NCBI GenBank assembly: GCA_003170275.1
Contig: PNAM01000117.1
Location: forward strand, 2,859-66,858
Direction of reading: 5' to 3'
DNA length: 64,000 nucleotides
Source of the DNA: Myxococcales bacterium
Lineage (GTDB): Bacteria > Myxococcota_A > Polyangia > Palsa-1104
Shown here: piece after piece, positions 61,239 to 64,000 of the stretch
Numbering within the stretch: position 1 is the stretch's first letter
How the letters are laid out: the number at the start of each line of letters is the position of its first letter
Translations under genes and position numbers: made by a program
Notes under the pieces: model-generated
The model's input: only the letters and a program-made list of their open reading frames with translations
Database searches by the model: none
What the model was told of the DNA's origin: nothing

Positions 61239-61496
61239 ATGCTCTGGCTGTTCCGCAGGTTCACCGACCCGGTCGCGCACCGCGAGGTCGAGGAAGACCG
61301 CCGCCGCCAGAGAGAGAACGTGCCGCCCGACGCGGACGGCGCGAGCGGCGGCGAGGTGATCCTGCCGGCGCGCGACGATCCGCAGCGCCGGTTTACGTGC
61401 CGCGTGTGCCAGGTGAGCGTGCAGCTGCGGGCGGACGATCCGCGGTACTGCGCGGGGTGTCTGGCTGAGACGCTCGAGCTGACGCGGTACCCCTAA
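61239..61496 (+). CDS. small zinc-ribbon protein
   Basis: 85 residues. N-terminal MLWLFRRFTDPVAHREVEED, an acidic Arg-rich middle, and a C-terminal zinc ribbon FTCRVCQVSVQL then YCAGCLAETLEL (two CxxC pairs). No family assigned. Its stop lies 3 bp from the stop of the convergent lipoprotein gene. Probably nucleic-acid or protein binding; function unknown. Confidence 0.75.
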   Translation: MLWLFRRFTDPVAHREVEEDRRRQRENVPPDADGASGGEVILPARDDPQRRFTCRVCQVSVQLRADDPRYCAGCLAETLELTRYP

Positions 61497-61499
61497 CCC

Positions 61500-62273
61500 C
61501 TACAGCGACATATCCAGCGGCTCGCCCGGCGTCGGGCACTGGCGCGGCATGGTGAACGTGCGAATCCGGATGTCGTAGCGGTTCGAGTCGGTGTTGTTCG
61601 CGCCGGCCACGACGATGTAGTACACGCCCGGGCCGACCGATGCGGCCGTGCAGCCGTTTGTGATTGCCGAGCCGTCGGCCGATAGCAGGCGTCCGCTCGC
61701 GTCGAACACGCCGACGTCGAGGTCGCCGTAGCTGATGTCGTAGAAGATCTCGGCCATCACGGTGAGCTGGCTCGAGCCGAAGGTGGTGGTGTCGATCTTG
61801 AAGTAGTCGACGTCGTGCTGGCCGGTCTCGGGGCGCGCGCCCATCGGGCAGATCGACATCTTGGTGATCTTCGGCGTCGCGGTGTCGGGCGTCGGCGTCG
61901 GCGCCGGCACCGAGGTCTTATCGGAGTCATTGGGCTCGAGGCTCGCGTCCGGGCACATCGACACGTCGTTGAGCATGGGATCGTTGTGGTTGCCGGTGTA
62001 CGGCGCGCCGGTCTTCGGAATCAGCCCCGCGCCGGCCATGTCGAACTGGTTGCCGCCCGAGCCCACGCTCGCCACGCAGCGACCTTCGCCGGGCTGCGAG
62101 CCCGCCACCGCGGTGCACGTCGCGCCGTCGGGGCACGCCGGGTTGTCCGGCGAGGTGCCGTCGGCGGCGAGATGGCAGTAGTAGCCGATCGGGCCGAGCG
62201 CCGGGCTGTAGCAACTGGCGGCGAGCGCTGCGAAGGCGGCGCCCGTCGAGAACACGATGAAGCTGATGCGCAT
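61500..62273 (-). CDS. lipoprotein with PPC-like C-terminal domain
   Basis: 257 residues. MRISFIVFSTGAAFAALAASC lipoprotein signal. Cys-rich N-terminal part (YYCHLAADGTSP, NPACPDGATCTAVAG) and an Asp/Pro/Thr linker (SVPAPTPTPDTATPKITK). The C-terminal half has VDYFKIDTTTFGSSQLTVM, YDISYGDLDVGVFDASG and VGPGVYYIVVAGANN, the strand pattern of bacterial pre-peptidase C-terminal (PPC-like) domains. Possible extracellular binding protein. Lies 29 bp downstream of the TPR gene, so may be in its operon. Confidence 0.72.
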   Translation of the reverse strand: MRISFIVFSTGAAFAALAASCYSPALGPIGYYCHLAADGTSPDNPACPDGATCTAVAGSQPGEGRCVASVGSGGNQFDMAGAGLIPKTGAPYTGNHNDPMLNDVSMCPDASLEPNDSDKTSVPAPTPTPDTATPKITKMSICPMGARPETGQHDVDYFKIDTTTFGSSQLTVMAEIFYDISYGDLDVGVFDASGRLLSADGSAITNGCTAASVGPGVYYIVVAGANNTDSNRYDIRIRTFTMPRQCPTPGEPLDMSL

Positions 62274-62302
62274 CTTGGTTCCTTTGTTCGTCTAGTCTAG
62301 GT

Positions 62303-63721
62303 CTAGAAGGAGAAGCCCGCGCCCACGCCCGCGAAGCTCTTCCCGGCGGTGGGCACGATGTACCACGGCTTGGCCGACGACTCTTCCTCGACCGGCTCGA
62401 CGCGGCGCTTGCGGCGCTTGTGCGGCTTCTCGGACGGTCCCTTCTGGATGATCACGTCGGCAACGATCATCGCCACGCCGCCGACGACCGCCAAGGCGCC
62501 CACGCCCTCGAGGATTCCGCCGACGAGGTCGAAGGTCTTGCCCTGGCTGGCCACGTCGGCTTCCTGCGTGCCGCCCGCGTTGGGATCGTTGTTGAAGAAG
62601 ATGTGGTTGTTGTTGGAGTCGACCGGGTTCTGACTGTCGCCGCTGATCTGATCCGACTTCTGCTTGGCGATCGACGACATCGCGATGCCGCCCGCGAGCG
62701 CGCCAAGGCCGACGGCGGCCGTGACGATGCCGCCAATCATCAGCCCGCTCATCCCCTTCCTCGGCCCGCGATCCACGCGCTGCTTGCGCGGGTGCTCGTC
62801 GTCCGAAACGCTGCCCGGCATCGGCGCCGTCTCATCGTCGAGATCGCGCTTTGTGGCCTTCTTACCGCGCGGCTCGTCTTCGCTGGCCGGCTCGCGCGGC
62901 TCGGCCGTCTCGCGCTCGCGGCGCTCGTCGATCGACGCCAGCACTTGCGGCGGCGCGCTCGGATCGACCATCACCACGTTCGGGTTCGACTGGCTGCCCG
63001 AGTTCTTCACCACCGTGCCCGCCGGATCGCGCGCTTCGATGTAGTACTGGATCGCCTTGCCCTGCACCGCTTCGCCCGGGATGCGGCCGACCTTCTCCGG
63101 CCCGCGCCGCTTCATCAGCACCGGCTTGAAGTTCTCCTCGCCCGCGCCGCGGTAGTAGACGTAGACCTTGACGCCCTTCATCACCGGAGTCGAGACGCGC
63201 ACGTCGAGCGGCGTATCGGGCGGCGCCGCGTCGATCACCGAGTGCGACCACTCCTGCGGCAGCGCGACCGGCTTGGGCGGCGGCGGCGGCTCTTGCGTCG
63301 TGGCTTCTTCCTTGCCCGCGCTCTTGTTGTCCGAGGGCGGCACCACACCGCCGCCGTCCTTCTCCGCCTTGATCTCGCCGATGGTCTTTTCCACCTCGGA
63401 TCGATCGCGCGCATCGGCCGGCGCCTCGTCGAGATACTTCTTGTAGAAGTGCAGCGCCAGATCGAGGTCGCCCATCTTGCGATAGGTGGCGCCGATGTTC
63501 AGGAGCAGCGCGGGAATGCGCTTGAGAAGGTAGGCCTTCTTCAGCTCCTTGATGGCGACGTCGTACTTGCCCGTCTTGTAGGCGTCGAGGCCGAGCTTGT
63601 AGTGCTCCTTGGCCATCTTCGTGACTTCCGCGTCTTCGGAGTCCTGCGCGTGGGCGATGACGGGAGTCGCACACACGAGAGCGACCAGCGCTACCGAGGC
63701 CCTAAGGCGAACACTTTTCAT
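62303..63721 (-). CDS. TPR-repeat envelope protein with C-terminal membrane helix
   Basis: 472 residues, SD-like AAGGAA before the ATG. Signal peptide MKSVRLRASVALVALVCATPVIAHA, TPR repeats (HYKLGLDAYKTGKYDVAIKE, LNIGATYRKMGDLDLALHFY), a beta domain (TPLDVRVSTPVMKGVKVYVY, IQYYIEARDPAGTVVKNSG), a charged linker with KKATKRDLDDE, and a hydrophobic segment (SGLMIGGIVTAAVGLGALAGG), with a further helix near the end. Same architecture as 4375-5529, hence a paralogue. Probably the second gene after the partial upstream gene. Confidence 0.78.
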   Translation of the reverse strand: MKSVRLRASVALVALVCATPVIAHAQDSEDAEVTKMAKEHYKLGLDAYKTGKYDVAIKELKKAYLLKRIPALLLNIGATYRKMGDLDLALHFYKKYLDEAPADARDRSEVEKTIGEIKAEKDGGGVVPPSDNKSAGKEEATTQEPPPPPKPVALPQEWSHSVIDAAPPDTPLDVRVSTPVMKGVKVYVYYRGAGEENFKPVLMKRRGPEKVGRIPGEAVQGKAIQYYIEARDPAGTVVKNSGSQSNPNVVMVDPSAPPQVLASIDERRERETAEPREPASEDEPRGKKATKRDLDDETAPMPGSVSDDEHPRKQRVDRGPRKGMSGLMIGGIVTAAVGLGALAGGIAMSSIAKQKSDQISGDSQNPVDSNNNHIFFNNDPNAGGTQEADVASQGKTFDLVGGILEGVGALAVVGGVAMIVADVIIQKGPSEKPHKRRKRRVEPVEEESSAKPWYIVPTAGKSFAGVGAGFSF

Positions 63722-63771
63722 GTTGGTTCCTTGTCAGGTTGTGCGACGGGCGAATTCGGCGCTTGTACCGC

Positions 63772-64000
63772 CTACTGGGCGAACGGGTCAACCCAATCCG
63801 AGCCCTTCTGTTCTTTCTTGGCCGGCTTCGCAGCCGGTGCTGGCGCGGCCTTGGCCGGCTTCTCGGCCCTCGGAGCAGGCTCGCGTTCGACTGGCGCCGC
63901 TGCTGCCTTGTGCGGCTTCGGCTGCGCGACGTGCTTCTTCGCGACCGGAGCCGCCTCGGGGGCGGGAGCGACGGCGGCGGGCTGCGGCGCGGCGGCGACC
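63772..64000 (-). CDS. C-terminal part of a Lys/Pro/Ala-rich protein (possible Ser/Thr kinase tail), partial
   Basis: 76 visible codons at the window edge, reading leftward and ending KKEQKGSDWVDPFAQ. The composition is Ala/Pro/Lys-rich (KPHKAAAAPVEREPAPRAEK). The short hydrophilic end DPFAQ is like the NPFGK end of the kinase at 2598, which also neighbours a TPR protein. This suggests a kinase or other cytosolic/envelope protein, but no domain is visible. The gene continues beyond position 64000. Confidence 0.5.
   Translation of the reverse strand, partial: VAAAPQPAAVAPAPEAAPVAKKHVAQPKPHKAAAAPVEREPAPRAEKPAKAAPAPAAKPAKKEQKGSDWVDPFAQ

Overview
The window is high-G+C DNA coding densely on both strands. 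It most resembles a Myxococcota-type ('deltaproteobacterial') genome. The reasons are the many lipoproteins with Asp/Gly/Cys-rich linkers, a secreted protein with a MYXO-CTERM-like tail, an AgmX/PglI-type TonB-C protein, TPR proteins linked to Ser/Thr kinases, and an outer-membrane polysaccharide exporter split into a short Wza and a separate beta-barrel. No rRNA, tRNA, CRISPR array or prophage was seen. The species cannot be named from the sequence alone.

Layout. (1) 1-2517, minus strand: glycine cleavage operon gcvT-gcvH-gcvPA, with gcvPA cut by the window edge. (2) 2598-7283, minus: an operon of FG-GAP lipoprotein, TPR membrane protein and Ser/Thr kinase with a C-terminal PEGA domain. A related TPR protein and the tail of what may be another kinase lie at 62303-64000. 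(3) 7329-17630: secreted and surface proteins: a metzincin-like lipoprotein, a three-gene operon encoding two giant secreted proteins (8396-15724), and a lipoprotein with a DLAxP repeat and a Gly-rich body. (4) 17632-46059: a roughly 28-kb Wzx/Wzy-type polysaccharide locus. It has an initiating WecA-like phosphosugar transferase, eight glycosyltransferases, four SAM methyltransferases, a carbamoyltransferase, an asparagine-synthase-type amidotransferase, Gmd, a flippase, two polymerase/ligase-type membrane proteins, Wza, a Wzc tyrosine kinase and an outer-membrane beta-barrel. Its genes are packed into translationally coupled operons. A 129-bp MITE-like insertion with a 4-bp target duplication lies between two convergent glycosyltransferase genes at 37991-38119. 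(5) 46056-49412: OmpA-type lipoprotein, a 59-residue Cys-rich protein, UbiB/ABC1 kinase and a secreted protein. (6) 49425-50526: a RAYT-type transposase gene framed by inverted repeats of about 215 bp. (7) 50573-55286, minus: envelope cluster with AgmX/PglI-type protein, DUF350-like protein, lipoprotein and periplasmic protein. (8) 55354-61496: PEP-utilising mobile-domain protein, two lipoproteins, an SPFH-domain lipoprotein, a second Ser/Thr kinase and a small zinc-ribbon protein. (9) 61500-64000: lipoprotein, TPR protein and a partial gene.

Two observations cut across the annotation. First, about a dozen genes that are not translationally coupled to an upstream gene have a -10-like hexamer only 6-9 nt before the start codon, several with a well-spaced -35. 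This suggests frequent leaderless transcription, and it helped choose several GTG/TTG starts. Second, the polysaccharide locus looks built for a methylated, carbamoylated and possibly amidated glycan exported through a short Wza plus a separate porin.
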